DNA from: Pseudevernia furfuracea
Taxonomy: Eukaryota; Ascomycota; Lecanoromycetes; Lecanorales; Parmeliaceae
Reading direction: 5' to 3'
DNA length: 64,000 nucleotides
Assembly (NCBI GenBank): GCA_022315425.1
Contig: JAIUPT010000021.1
Span: forward strand, 558,001-622,000
Positions 45,922 to 56,982 of this stretch are shown piece after piece (the first letter of the stretch is position 1; the number at the start of each line of letters is the position of its first letter). The notes under the pieces were generated by a model. It saw only the letters and a program-made list of their open reading frames with translations, did no database searches and was not told the DNA's origin. A program made the position numbers and the translations under genes.

Positions 45922-47508
45922 CTATGACTTGTGAAGACTTACAACAACTGTGCTCTGCATTTCGAAGCCTCTCTCTGAGAGGGCGGTAAAGTCACAAAAG
46001 TGACAGTGATCGAACAATTCATTGGAAGGCGTCGCAGATACTTCCACAAGCTTATCGACATCAGGTGACGAGAAGATGCCCGGATGCGATGTCATGAAAT
46101 GCGATTGAAACTCGCCGCGATCGCGGAAAGTGGCGGGCGAATGCGCACTGAAACCGTTGCAAGACCAGGAGACGTTGTGGTTCCATCTCTCATGCTTGAG
46201 CCAATCATCTTCGGTCTCAAAGCCATGGTCAGGGATCGAACACTGGTCGAAGACGCAGACGTATGGTTGCAGATCCGAAACGACGTGATTTCTGGATCCG
46301 AGTAGAATTAGCTAGCTACATGTAGTAGAAGTCTGGGGTCAACATACGCCCAAGCTCGTTTCCCTGAACTTTTCCGAGGCAATTGAATGCAGCAATATGG
46401 GCACTGAAAATATCTTTCATTTCCCTTGAGGGGTGGCGGAGGGGGTAGATCATCATTTGGGTTTGCGGTCAAACGTGAGAACGAAGACCCAGATGATACA
46501 GAAGACTTCTCATATTCGAAAGGGCTGAAATTTGGACTCAATGTAGAAGCAGAAACATGGGTGCCTCGCTGACTTAATGCCGTTACGGCAACTCTAAGAT
46601 GATCTGCTTGATGCGATGGTACTGTACGATTACTGCTGCCTGACGCAGACAGCTGGGAAGGTGCAGCTGACGGTGCAGTGATGGCCGTGGATAGGTGTGC
46701 AGCCTCAGGAGTGTCTCTTGTGATATCGTAACGAATGCGTAATTGATGTCTTCTTTGATAAGCAATCCGTCTGTTGCAGCGGGATATTGCAACTCTTAGA
46801 CGATTCCTAACATTCTCGTGAAGATCACGGTATCGGTACTCGAGCAATACACCGACGAAGTCTTCGAAACCTTTGCTCTTGCTTATTTTACCGGCGGGAC
46901 CGTCCTCCCATTCCTCGTATGCTTCAGCTCTAATGCTGCGGTTCTGAGTAGACGACTTTTTAATAGCCCTAGATATCTGTACCAACTTGTCGACAGAATT
47001 CGAAATATCGCGCAGGAAGTTTCCTATAGTCGGTACTTGCCACGATTCATCTGAGTTTGACTCGGTGTCCGAGGACGAAGGCGATGCCTTTGATGTTGGG
47101 GTCTCCCCTCGAGAAGCGGGACTGGATGCCGTCGGAGGGCTTTCAGGTCTGAGGAGGATTGCACCTAGAGTATAAAGATGTCAGTGATCAAGCAACAAGC
47201 TGTGTATACTATGGCTTACATCGTGAGAGACCCCATACCAGACCTTCGAGTATGGTGATAAACAGTCTTTTGGTAGCCAAATTCTCCCTCAAGCGGTAAT
47301 CTAGAGATGCGTGGTCTTCACTACGTGCTCCACTGGTCCTAGCCCAGGCGCGAAAAACCTCAAATTCGTCTTGGAGATCTAGGCATTCTTGATGACGCCC
47401 TGAGATTTGGCCCAGCACGTTCACGCTCTGGTGGAAGGCTTCCCAGCAGTCTTCAGTGGCTCGAGATATGTCCTGCTCTATTGGTGCCTTGGAGGTTGCC
47501 ATGTTCAT
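45922..47508 (-). CDS. Fungal C2H2 zinc-finger protein with conserved N-terminal domain
   Basis: Three exons: 47508-47220, 47164-46348 and 46291-45922. The introns are 47165-47219 (55 bp, phase 1) and 46292-46347 (56 bp, phase 2), both GT-AG; the product is about 491 aa. The N-terminus (residues about 5-95) has the fungal block ECLDLQDEFEVFRAWARTSG and HASLDYRLREN. Then comes TIGNFLRDISNSVDKLVQIS, known from a large Pezizomycotina family. The middle is Ser/Pro-rich. Around residue 350 the zinc-finger region starts with RYFQCPYCCIQLP and continues after intron 2 as SDLQPYVCVFDQCS, a WLKHERWNH finger and CHFCDFTALSERGFEMQ. The gene is followed closely by the PH-CNH gene and diverges from the DUF7580-type gene. 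The end is uncertain: a 33-bp putative intron after MQSTVV would extend it by about 17 codons, but that is short for a fungal intron. Confidence 0.75.
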
Positions 47509-48208
47509 GACTTTTGCATCTTCGGGGTTCTAGCTCAGGAAATCGGTGGTCTTTTGTATCGAGAGTGGTGAAAGGACATGTCTGGGGCGCTGGGGTTCAT
47601 CCCAGACAAAGGGAAGCTTTGAATAGCTTGGCCTAGCAACGTAGCGGAGTGCAGCCGTGGTCATGAGTGACAAACATTGCTCTAAGGAGACAGCGGTGAG
47701 ATAAATCTTATAAATTGTGTTCCATGAGGAACCTATATCGCGTGGTAAGGTAGATTTGGTTGGAGCGCAAGCGAAGGCTTCGATCGGCCTATTACGGTAG
47801 GCCAATAAAACAAAACCGCCGATAGGATCAAGATCTTGAATTGCAGTGCAGCTCTTTTTTTGTGAACCGCCCGCTAATTGGACTATTCACATAGACCGAC
47901 CTATAGTATCATCCCTAGGAGTTTCATTCAAAGGAGGGGGCCAAACCTGGAAGCTTTAGGAATCTGCACTTTTGTCCAAACTGCCTTCCGTACAAGATAC
48001 GTGATCCGCCCTCCCGCCCATCACGGGCAGGCCTATGCCTCTGCTAAACTGCGGGCTGATCAGCGGCACCCGCCGCGCAAAGTGCCCCCAGGAAGTCGAA
48101 GCCCCACACCCGTCACACATCATGAGATGTAATTCGTCTTTACAATGACTGGAGAGTACGGCACGCCGTTGTAGTGCGCAGACTTGTAGCCCACCAAGCA
48201 ATAACGCG
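47509..48208. promoter_or_regulatory. Shared intergenic region of two divergent genes
   Basis: About 700 bp separate the start of the C2H2 gene (minus) from the start of the DUF7580-type gene (plus), so it must contain both promoters. Open frames within it (for example 47805-47530 minus) have no recognisable content. No specific operator was identified. Confidence 0.45.
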
Positions 48209-50003
48209 ATGTCCGGGATAGAAGTGGTCGGCTTGCTCCTCGCAGTAATACCACTCTTTATCTCGGCTGCAGAACACTATCGCGAAGGCTTGGACGCTGG
48301 CAAAAGATGTTGGAACAAAGACCGAGTACTCCGACAATATCGCGTAGAATTAGAATTCCAACGGGTATACTTGGTCCTCAACCTCAAGGCGCTCCTTGTC
48401 GACGTTGACCTAGACTTCACGGAGAAGGAGGCATTAATCGGTGTTTCGGAAACAGAGCATCAGTCATCGAAGACCGTACCAGCATTGAGTGAGGTATGGG
48501 AGCAGTCCCATGTCAAGGTGAAATTGGTACAGCGGCTTGGTGAAGCACATGATTCTTTTGTGTCGCTATTACAAAGAGTGAGCCAGGCTCTTCTCAGTCA
48601 AATAGCAAAGCATGACGCGTTGCATGACCGTGCAAGTATCAAGGTAAGTCCATTGCCTTACAGTGTATACTTCCTTGATACTGACTAATTGCTTGAAGGC
48701 GAGTAGTCCTGCAGATTGCTCGCTCAGACTACGAGCATTCCACGACAAAGTTAAATCCACGGCTGGCATGATTGATGGCCGAGCCCTATGGCAATGCATT
48801 AAGTTTTCTTGGCAGGACACGGAACGAAATCAAATGATCTTAGACTTACAAGACAACAACGACAAGCTTCAGATACTCCTACGCATGTTGCAGGCCGCCA
48901 AACCATTCTATACCGAGCAGCGATCCAGCCGAGTCAAAGATATTTTCGGCGTTCGAGAGCAGGTTCGACGGATGCATCAAGTACTATCGCAGCATTGTCA
49001 TTGCTCTCATCCTGCTCATGAAGCGAAATTGAGCTTGAGACGAAGCTACTACCAGCGGAAGCTCCTTGACGATGCTTGCTTTGATACAATCCTCTATCAG
49101 ACACCGTCAACGCCTCGGCAAATTACAGTTCATATCACACCCGTCTCCGTCAAGACGGGCGCCCGGAAAGTGCGTATCAACATTGGAGACGATGACGATC
49201 ATTACACTAGATATACTCGACAGCGACAAGCTTTAGCTGACATCTGTCACGCAATGTCCACCACAGAGGCCGAGACTTTACGCTTCGATCTCGTTATAGA
49301 CGAAGAGAGCAGACTTTGGCAAATAACATTGCCACCAAATACGCCTCTGGCGGTGCCTGCCCGTTTCTACACCTTGAAAGCACTTCTGGATGCGGCTTCT
49401 CTCCACAGAAAGGAACCCAAATGGTTGGCTAGAGAGAAACGGATCCTATCGGTCATCCTATGCCACTCGTTACTACATTTGGAGGGCACCGAATGGCTGA
49501 ACAGAGAATGGCGCGCGGAAACCATCACTTTTGTCCAAGACCAGGAACTGTCCCTTGCCAAGGCCCCTCGATTCCGATTGAACCAACCATACGTCTCTGG
49601 CAATATTGTAGCCACCGAAGTCTCTCTTGTTAGCAATGCGCAAGGCTTGGTCATTGGCGAGCCACACGGTCATCCTATACCCAGCTTATTAAACTTAGGT
49701 ATCATTCTTTTGGAGCTTTATCTTAACGGCTCTTTAGAGTCAGTAGCAGATGTAGAACGAGCGGCAAACATCCAGCTGTGGGCCATAAGTATACTTGGGT
49801 CCTGTCGTGAGGATAAAGATATGGAACCTGCCTACTATAATGCCATTCAATTTTGTCTCTGGCCCCCGTCGCCTCCAGCGGGTATCTGTTCGTTTGAAAA
49901 TGCGAAATTCCGCGACGATTACTATCAGAAAGTCGTCGTACCGCTCGAGGATGCTCTTACCGAAGGGTTCGACTTCACTAAGGAAGAAATGGCTGCGTTG
50001 TGA
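48209..50003 (+). CDS. DUF7580-type fungal protein (kinase-like C-terminal region)
   Basis: Exon 1 48209-48643, intron 48644-48698 (55 bp, GTAAGT...TTGAAG, phase 0, CTAAT branch-like site), exon 2 48699-50003; 579 aa. The N-terminus MSGIEVVGLLLAVIPLFISA, followed by EHYREG, is the signature start of this Pezizomycotina family: a hydrophobic helix then a helical domain (residues 1-250). The middle contains charged residues, including an acidic run GDDDDHYTRYTRQRQAL. The C-terminal part (about 300-579) has ILSVILCHSLLHLEGTEWL, FRLNQPYVS and IPSLLNLGIILLELYLNGSL. These recall the late helices of a protein-kinase fold (LGIILLEL), as described for DUF7580 proteins, but without visible catalytic HRD or DFG motifs. 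The function is unknown; many such genes sit in variable, immunity-like loci of fungi. The family name is from memory of its N- and C-terminal motifs. Confidence 0.8.
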
Positions 50004-50277
50004 AATGTACGGTTTACTGTGGATGCTGAGCAGCTTCAAAGATGTCTGCATAGCTGTTGACCTCTAGTGGAGCGAACGGCCGAACCGAAACATCTGTGCG
50101 ACGATAAGATGCTAGATAGGTAACAACCCCCAAGAATGTACATGAGACTTCAGAGGGATGAAAAAGGCAAAGAAATGCGCAATTGAGATCGGGTGTATCC
50201 CACCTCAATCTCACTGATTGGACGTCGCTAGTAGAAGCCATCTATCCTTTGAATACCTTATGCAACCTAATCCCCTA
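50004..50277. other. Intergenic, 3' flank of the DUF7580-type gene
   Basis: No gene seen; it runs up to the 9-bp target-site duplication of the following MITE. Confidence 0.4.
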
Positions 50278-50286
50278 TAGTCTAAC

Positions 50287-50986
50287 CGGGGCTCAGCTCG
50301 GCAGGGGTCAAAAAAACCTCGGCGGGGGTCAGGCTAGCATATGGTCAGTGTATCCGGTTTTGACCCCCCATGAGGTCCTCACATATGCCGAGTGTATACG
50401 TTTGACCCCCGATGAACTTTTCGCTAGTCGATATTTTTGTCGACACTTTATCGGTCAGATAGGATATGCTGAGCATATGTTAGATATATATCTCAAGCAT
50501 ACTTGAAAGATCATGTTATGAAAAGTGAATGACGTCGAGGCATTAGTTTCTTAAGATGTATGCTTTATTAATTATCATCTGTTGAACTTGAATCTAAAAG
50601 CGATATATGATCAACTTCGGGGATATGCGCCGCATGAGCGACGCATATGCGTGACATACACTTACGTTAATATTATTCAATCACTCAGAGATCTCGTTTG
50701 TAGCGGCTTGAAGTCGTGTCTTAGATATATCGAATTGCAAATTATCAGTGTATTGATTTTAGACGTAAGTCAGAGACTTTAGAAAATTGCGACAAATAAT
50801 TTTTAAAAATGTGTGAGCGAGTTACTTCGCCGATGCTAATACTATTAGTCTCGACCTAAGAATTTTGACCCCCCATGAGGTCGTCACATATGCTGAGTAT
50901 ATCCGTTTGACCCCCTGTATCCGCATATACTTCCGTTGTGCTGACCCCCGCCGAGGTTTTTTTGACCCCTGCCGAGCTGATAGCCC
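50287..50986. mobile_element. MULE-like MITE, 700 bp
   Basis: Flanked by a perfect 9-bp duplication TAGTCTAAC (50278-50286 and 50987-50995), the size made by Mutator-like transposases. The terminal inverted repeats are 46 bp (50287-50332 and 50941-50986), with the inner 39 bp identical (CAGCTCGGCAGGGGTC then an A-run and a second G-rich block) and the outer 7 bp slightly different. A 53-bp direct repeat lies just inside each end (50358-50410 and 50863-50915, a few mismatches). The interior is AT-rich and non-coding. No transposase, so it is non-autonomous. Confidence 0.85.
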
Positions 50987-50995
50987 TAGTCTAAC

Positions 50996-52857
50996 ATGGG
51001 CACTTGGCTTCGCGGACATACCTACCTTATCCAGGGGTCTGGCCGAGCCCGCCAGCCGTTAGTGTTATGTAGTGACCGACGAACCTTCTTCGGAGATGGC
51101 TGTAATATCTTACATTGCACTAGTCTATCTCCCGAGATACTCGAGATATTGTCTTGGTAGTTCACTGATTCGATAACACAATCATCTCCGGTAAACACTT
51201 CTCTAGGTTGTTCCTACATTCCTAAAACATCAGAATTCGAAGTGTTAGAACCCACGCTCATATCCTTGGCCGGTGCCTACGATTGGACTCAATCTTAAAG
51301 TAGAGTTTTCGAATTTTAGTTCTCGGCCATAAGGTATTTTACCATCACCTCCCTAAGGTAGATGTATCCAGCCTTCTAGCTTGATTTGAAGATTAATACG
51401 GACGCTTATTAGTCTGAAAGGCCATTAACCGCAATGGACATAGGCAATAGCCTGTTGTGTACGGTGTGCTATGACCATATATGAAGGATGGTCTTTGGAA
51501 GAATTGAATATGGCTAAATAAGGTAGGGCCGCCGCAGTCAGCCCTAGCCTATGGCCATGGGTGGGGGGTGCATTAGGCTTCCAGATGTGGTCCAGATGAT
51601 GTATGCATGCAGCTCGAAACCGTGACATCAAAATTGCAATCGCTATCCTTCAAACGATCTAGATTTTCACAATCCAGTGTTTGTGATTAATTATACACCA
51701 CTAAAATTATCGCATTGCACAAAGGTGGGTGATTGAGATGATCATCGTTAAACAGAAGGTTCGCATCTGGAACATGGTATGCAAGATAAATCAAGATTTT
51801 GATTTTTCTATGTACCCTGACTCAATTGCACGATAAAAAGACACGTCAATATATGGACCAGTATCGCCATGGGGAGGCATGCACACTCACGCCATGGCTG
51901 TAAGGAATTCTTCGGCTGTATGGACACTCACATGTCCCAACCAATTGGGTGACGCCACGCTGCGACTATCTAACCGTTTGGACCACTGCATCTGTGAATG
52001 GTGTATGAGTCTGGGCGATTTGTGAGTGGACTTAATGATTTATGAGTTGACCAGACTCAGTCATCAACTAGAGCAGCCTGACGTTTGTCTCGTGCAAACG
52101 GGCATCAGGCCCGAGCCAGTTCATCGTGGGCCTTACTAGCTGTGTCTAACTATGCCGTAGTCCCAGCATGAGAGAATAACTTTATCACTGTCTCCCCCAT
52201 GGTGTAGGTAATCAAGTTTTCCGATCGAGTGGCCCTTAGTCAGGGAAGGCCACCTCCGATCACCCATCTGGTACTATATATAATCCTACTCGCGGATGCT
52301 TTGACATAGGGACACAAGGGATCTCAGGCTATCTCAAAGCCCTGAAGCATGTTTCGCGGATCAGGCAGGTTCTCGGGCCGAGCCTCTTCAGGTCTGCGGT
52401 CATGGATTAGTCCGGTTAGAGAAGAATCTGGATCTAGGAACTCACTTGAGACCCGTAAGCATGCGCGGCATTGCCCCTCAGCCGCGGTTCTTTCTGTTGG
52501 CCGGCGCACGCTTTTCGGAGTTGCTCGAACATGATTTTCTCCCGGACGTTGTCGCTAGAAACTGCCTTTCGGTTATCCATCTTACGCCATGTTCCAACCC
52601 ACCAAACCGTACATCGAAACTGGTTGGTTGCTGGACTTGTTGATCTCTTCGGTCGGCGTGTCAGAGGACTTAGGGATATTTCTGCATCTTATAAGACCCA
52701 GCGCTCTCACCAATGAACGAAGTGTACCATAAAGTCGAGGGCCTCTTAGTCTCAGACCAGTCGCGGCAGAGATTGGATGCTGTCAGCAGAGATCACTGCA
52801 TAGAATTGCACAAAGCACGCAAAGCATCCTCTTGTTTTCAGTGGATAACCTAGAAAT
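50996..52857. other. Long intergenic region
   Basis: About 1.86 kb without a recognised gene. Overlapping open frames on both strands at 52324-52716 have no domain content and cancel each other as coding candidates. It includes the promoter of the FAD oxidoreductase gene at its right end. Confidence 0.4.
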
Positions 52858-54435
52858 ATGGATCAGCACAACACAGCAGTCAGCGCAATCGCCGCAAGAG
52901 TGCAACTACTCTACGCCACCAAGATCCCATGGCGTATCTACCATGGCGGTACCCACTCTACTCGGAAAACCGCACGCACAAACAACAACACTATTGACAC
53001 CAGCGACCTCTCACACGTCCTATCCATCGACCCTCTCACCAAAACAGCCATTGTAGAGCCAAATGTCACCATGGAGGCCCTGGTCAAACAAACGCTCCCA
53101 CAGTTTCTCCCACCCGTGGTGCCAGAATTCCCAGCCATTACCATAGGAGGCGCGCTAGCAGGCACCGCCTGCGAAAGTAACTCCTTCAAATATGGGTTTC
53201 TAGCTGATAAAATATCTTGGATTGAGATAATACTTCCGACTGGTGAGGTGGTCAGGGTTTCAAGAGAATACAACGAGGATCTCTTCCATGGCGTCGCTGG
53301 CTCATTCGGCATTCTAGGCGTTGTCACTCTGCTCAAGATCGAGCTGGTAGAGGCAAAGCCATTCGTCGAGCTCACGTACCACCTTGTCCGCGGCATTGAT
53401 GATGCGGTTAATACTACTCGAAAAGCGTGCGCTGATGCGCTTAATGACTACGTCGACGGCATCGTATTCTCCAAATCCCGAGGAGCTATAGTTGCCGCCC
53501 GCTTCATTGATGCTCATGAACCAGGTACAGCGGTCCAGACATTTACACACGCACGTGATGAATGGTTTTACTTGCACGTCGAGCGTATCCTGAATCTTGG
53601 AACCCGGACTTCGCATCTTGGAATATACCAAAAGCCGGATCAGGTGAAAGGAATCGTACCTATCCAAGACTATCTTTTCCGCTACGACCGCGGCGCTTTC
53701 TGGACTGGTCGCCACGTCTTTACCTACTTCGCTTTACCATTTCTGTATGTCCTACGCTGGGTCTTTGATCCTATCCTACGGACCAAAACCATGTACCACG
53801 GCCTCCATGAAACTGGCATGGCGAAAGATAACATTATTCAAGATGTCGTGATACCCATGAGCCAGGTATCGAAGTTCGTGGGTTGGGTCGATCAGTCCTT
53901 TGGCGTTTGGCCGCTTTGGATTTGTCCGCTGCGAAGAGATGAAGGCCAGGAACAATCGATGAATCCCCACGCGAGTAGCCCTGTGGTAGTGGATGATGTT
54001 GACTATGCAAAGACAGAAAAGTTCGCGTTGTCAGAGAAAAGGAACGAAGATGAGAAGCTGATGATGAACATCGGTATTTGGGGCCCTCGGCTCCCAAACC
54101 CCGCGGACTTTGTGAATCAGAACCGTAGACTCGAACGTCAAGTCCACGCGGTGGGCGGCATGAAGTGGCTTTACGCTCATTGTCATTACTCAGAAACTGA
54201 GTTCTGGAAAATATATGACAAACGTCGGTACGATGCGCTGAGAATTAAGTATCATGCCGCTCACCTACCCAGTGTTTATGATAAGGTGCGATTTGATTGG
54301 GGTGCGGAGGAAAGGGCCATGAGGGTTTCGTGGCTCAGGTGGTCAGTTGCTTGGGTCTGGTGGATCTGGCCTGTTCCAGGTATCTGGAGCATTCTTTGCG
54401 TGCTTGCAGGAAGCGACTATGTTAGGAGCGAATGA
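52858..54435 (+). CDS. FAD-binding oxidoreductase, delta(24)-sterol reductase (DHCR24)-like
   Basis: A single uninterrupted frame, 525 aa, from ATG 52858 (MDQHNTAVSAIAARVQ). It has the FAD-binding PCMH-type layout: an IPWRIYHGGTHSTRK segment (residues 23-37), VEPNVTMEALVKQTLPQFLP (67-86), TIGGALAGTACESNSFKYG (95-113, the dinucleotide-contact block of DHCR24) and VAGSFGILGVVTLLKIEL (146-163). The C-terminal half matches DHCR24 in order: DYLFRYDRGAFWTGRH, a DVVIPMSQVSKFV block, VWPLWICPL, MNIGIWGPRLPNP, MKWLYAHCHY and the FWKIYD/YDALR end. A Trp-rich hydrophobic tail (about 495-520) could anchor it in a membrane. DHCR24 reduces the C24 double bond of sterol side chains with NADPH. Ergosterol synthesis normally uses other enzymes (ERG4, ERG6), so the fungal substrate is open. 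Confidence 0.85.
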   Translation: MDQHNTAVSAIAARVQLLYATKIPWRIYHGGTHSTRKTARTNNNTIDTSDLSHVLSIDPLTKTAIVEPNVTMEALVKQTLPQFLPPVVPEFPAITIGGALAGTACESNSFKYGFLADKISWIEIILPTGEVVRVSREYNEDLFHGVAGSFGILGVVTLLKIELVEAKPFVELTYHLVRGIDDAVNTTRKACADALNDYVDGIVFSKSRGAIVAARFIDAHEPGTAVQTFTHARDEWFYLHVERILNLGTRTSHLGIYQKPDQVKGIVPIQDYLFRYDRGAFWTGRHVFTYFALPFLYVLRWVFDPILRTKTMYHGLHETGMAKDNIIQDVVIPMSQVSKFVGWVDQSFGVWPLWICPLRRDEGQEQSMNPHASSPVVVDDVDYAKTEKFALSEKRNEDEKLMMNIGIWGPRLPNPADFVNQNRRLERQVHAVGGMKWLYAHCHYSETEFWKIYDKRRYDALRIKYHAAHLPSVYDKVRFDWGAEERAMRVSWLRWSVAWVWWIWPVPGIWSILCVLAGSDYVRSE

Positions 54436-54580
54436 GCCTCGGAACGGAAATTCCGTTAGTTATCTGTTCGAACCCCGGCTGTGAGATCTGTAAGAAAAGC
54501 CACGTGAAATATTCGCATCGCTCATTCGAAAAGCCATGCTCTATCTGTTGTCTCGCTGTCCGCTCTTGTGTTCAGGTTTT

Positions 54581-55368
54581 ATGAGCGAAGAATCAGAGGC
54601 TTGCTTTATCGATTTTGTACCATTGCACAAAACTGAGCTTGATCGAATTATCAGTCTGGTGTAAAAATAAATGTGCCTCACCTTGAAGGGGTAAAGATGA
54701 GCATTCGACGTTTCAACCATACAGCTTGTACGAAGGGCAAGAGTGAACGAAAGCAAGTGCTAAGACCTTGGGCGAAGTGCACTCGCTACGTAGAACAGCC
54801 AGAACCGAAACCCAAGATCGCGTGTTGAGCCAAGCCCTTGGTTTCCGATCACGTGCCCACGGATTTATATACGAAGTAACTCCCTGGATTGATACAATAG
54901 AGTTTCCTACCTCACATTTTGACAAAGTGCAATCGCTACGTAGAAAATCCGAACATCCGAACATCGCCACATATCGAGGTTGCATGGTCGAGGAAGGCCG
55001 GATCACTGGTCTTTGCTCCAACAAATATGGCCAAACTCTCAAAGAGCGTGCTAGAGACACTTCACAGCCGTTGAACAAGAAAGATTGCCTTCAGGGTATC
55101 GAGGCGGTTCTTCGTCAACTCCACAGCCTGGGACTCGTCCATAATTATATCAATAGCGCAAATATCCTGTTTCTTGATGATGACACGCCCATCATCGTTG
55201 ACTTCGACTCTTTTTGGAAGGAAGGCGAAGGTCGTGGTATGAAAGGCGCTGCATACAACTCGACTGACGAGAAATATGGTTTGAACGTTGGTGAGAAAGA
55301 ATGACTTCTCTGGCCTTCGGCGAATTCGCTAATACCTTGACGATCCAGAACCGTTTGGCTTGCCTTGA
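54581..55368 (+). pseudogene. Kinase-like protein of a fungal family, decayed
   Basis: The best part, 54768-55303, reads TPWIDTIEFPTSHFDKVQSL, HPNIATYRGCMVEEGRITGL, LRQLHSLGLVHNYINSANIL and DDDTPIIVDFDSFWKEGEG. That is the core of a small fungal protein-kinase-like family. The catalytic-loop Asp (HND in relatives) is Tyr (VHNYIN), while the metal-site DFDS is kept. The frame has no ATG at its start. A family-like N-terminus (MSEESEACFIDFVPLHKTEL) appears upstream at 54581 in another frame, broken by stops. After the stop at 55302 a +1 frame continues NDFSGLRRIR, a stop, YLDDPEPFGLP to 55368, so there is at least one frameshift. I read it as a pseudogene; an unrecognised set of introns is less likely. 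Confidence 0.6.
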
Positions 55369-56317
55369 GACCTCTGAACTGGTCAGGAGATGAGAGTCGA
55401 GATTTGTGAGAAAGTGGTCTGCTTCGGTGTTGGGACAAAACTCCGGCGAGCATTAGTGTGGGCGGGTAAGTGATAGATTTGAGCATGAGGCATTGGATGT
55501 ACAGCCGGGGGGAGGAGGTAGAAGGTTTGACTGGAGGGTGCGAACAAGCCAGGGATGGGCGAGACCCGACAGGCTTTGACAGTCTAATATTATCATTTGC
55601 ATTAAAACCTTCCTCAGTGCCTGAATGACCTTAGACATTGCTATACAGCTACTCGGACGTTATTGGCAAATACTCACTCTAGTGAAAGACACCCGCCTCG
55701 TTCAACCCGCATCCGCAAGCATCCGCAAGCATTCCTAAGATCAGGATCTTGCGCCGTGTTATATCCCTAAAACACGGGACTCACGACAAACAGATAATGC
55801 ACCAAGTACCGCTTATGAATAACTAACATGTACCCTTTATGGCGTCCTGACTGCGAGTAACATATAATGGAGCCTGTATCGGGATATGGGTCTTGATTAC
55901 GCACGTTAGGTTACGGCACAATTGATCATAATGTTTGTAGCCACTCCATGGGCAACGGCGCAACTCGGTTTAGTGAGAGAAGAAGGCAACTTGCTGCTGC
56001 TGTCACCGAAAGTATTGGGATAACAAGTGGGTGGGGTATCAATTCGCTTCTGCAGTCAAAGATCCATCGCGCAAACCCTATGTGAAAGCCATGACACCCT
56101 TTGAAGGCGTAGTCATGCCAGTGACATTATTGACAACAGGAAAAAACAACTTGCAAGCTCCACTCACGCTGACATCATCATTTCAACATTCCCAGATTCG
56201 TATGAAATGCCCACCACCGTTGCCAACTCCGTATGCTGCAACAAACAAAAGAAATCTCCTCTCAACGCCCTGACGCTCCATATGCTTCGTTCGTCTTCCA
56301 TCTCACTGGCATTTCCC
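55369..56317. other. Intergenic region
   Basis: About 950 bp with no recognised gene. The 80-codon frame at 56031-56273 has no domain, and its composition is not persuasive. Confidence 0.4.
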
Positions 56318-56557
56318 CTACTTCGCCTTCGATTTATCATCACGCGCTTTCTTTAACGCGGCGAGACGTTTGGCTTTGATGGCCTCGCGCGTCTTCTTCT
56401 TCTCGGCGCGCACGGCGTGGGCCTTCTCAAGAGGGGTCTACATGGTACGGCGATGAAGTCAGTGCTTGATTAACTGAAGAAGTGATAGCAAAGCTATGGG
56501 AACTGCGATTGGATAGGAAAGGCGCGCGTGATAAATTACCTGCTTGGCTGGTGCCAT
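56318..56557 (-). CDS. Small basic spliced protein, 45 aa, unknown
   Basis: Exon 1 is 56557-56540 (six codons, MAPAKQ), the intron 56438-56539 (102 bp; donor GTAATT, CACTGAC branch-like site, acceptor ATGTAG) and exon 2 56437-56318. Exon 2 encodes TPLEKAHAVRAEKKKTREAI then KAKRLAALKKARDDKSKAK. The product would be a very basic, Ala/Lys-rich single helix, as in small ribosome-associated or nucleic-acid-binding proteins, but I do not recognise a family. Support: a GC-rich third-codon pattern in exon 2, unlike its surroundings, a clean ATG and a good branch site. It is transcribed away from MSS116 with 425 bp between the starts. It could be a conserved small ORF missed by length cut-offs. Confidence 0.45.
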
Positions 56558-56982
56558 TCTTTTGGGAGATTTGATGAAATGGGTTTTGTTCTGTTGGTGA
56601 TCGAGAGATGAGGTAAATTGGCTTGGTGGGATGAGGAGCGGAATGGATGAAACTGTGAGAGGTGAAAGATTGATGGATTGATGTCGACAACGATGCTATG
56701 TTTACTCTACGCAAGCGCGCTTATTTTAGCTTTACCGAGTACTTAAGTACTTTAGGGGTCCAAACTTCAAAACAAGGGTCTAGATGCTGCTAAGCTAGAT
56801 CGGGTCAAGCAGTGTAACTAGGGAAGAAAAAAGTCTAGTCCAATCATCATTCATCACCAAGAGACTCTTAAAACATTCTACAACGCCGACCGTTGAACTG
56901 CATCAATTACTGCTTGACTGTCTGTCATTAGATCTCTGGATTGGTCTAACCTTACTGCTAGACTCACTTTCCTAGGGTCGCC
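56558..56982. promoter_or_regulatory. Divergent promoter region of the small gene and MSS116
   Basis: A 425-bp non-coding stretch between two divergent start codons. No specific element identified. Confidence 0.4.

Noticed and set aside
46084..46305. 73-codon plus-strand frame
   Set aside because: Antisense to the third exon of the C2H2 gene, where the minus strand shows zinc-finger motifs.
52324..52716. Overlapping frames on both strands upstream of the DHCR24-like gene
   Set aside because: No domain, several mutually overlapping frames, no plausible splice link to the neighbouring gene.
53314..53715. 133-codon minus-strand frame
   Set aside because: Antisense shadow of the DHCR24-like gene.
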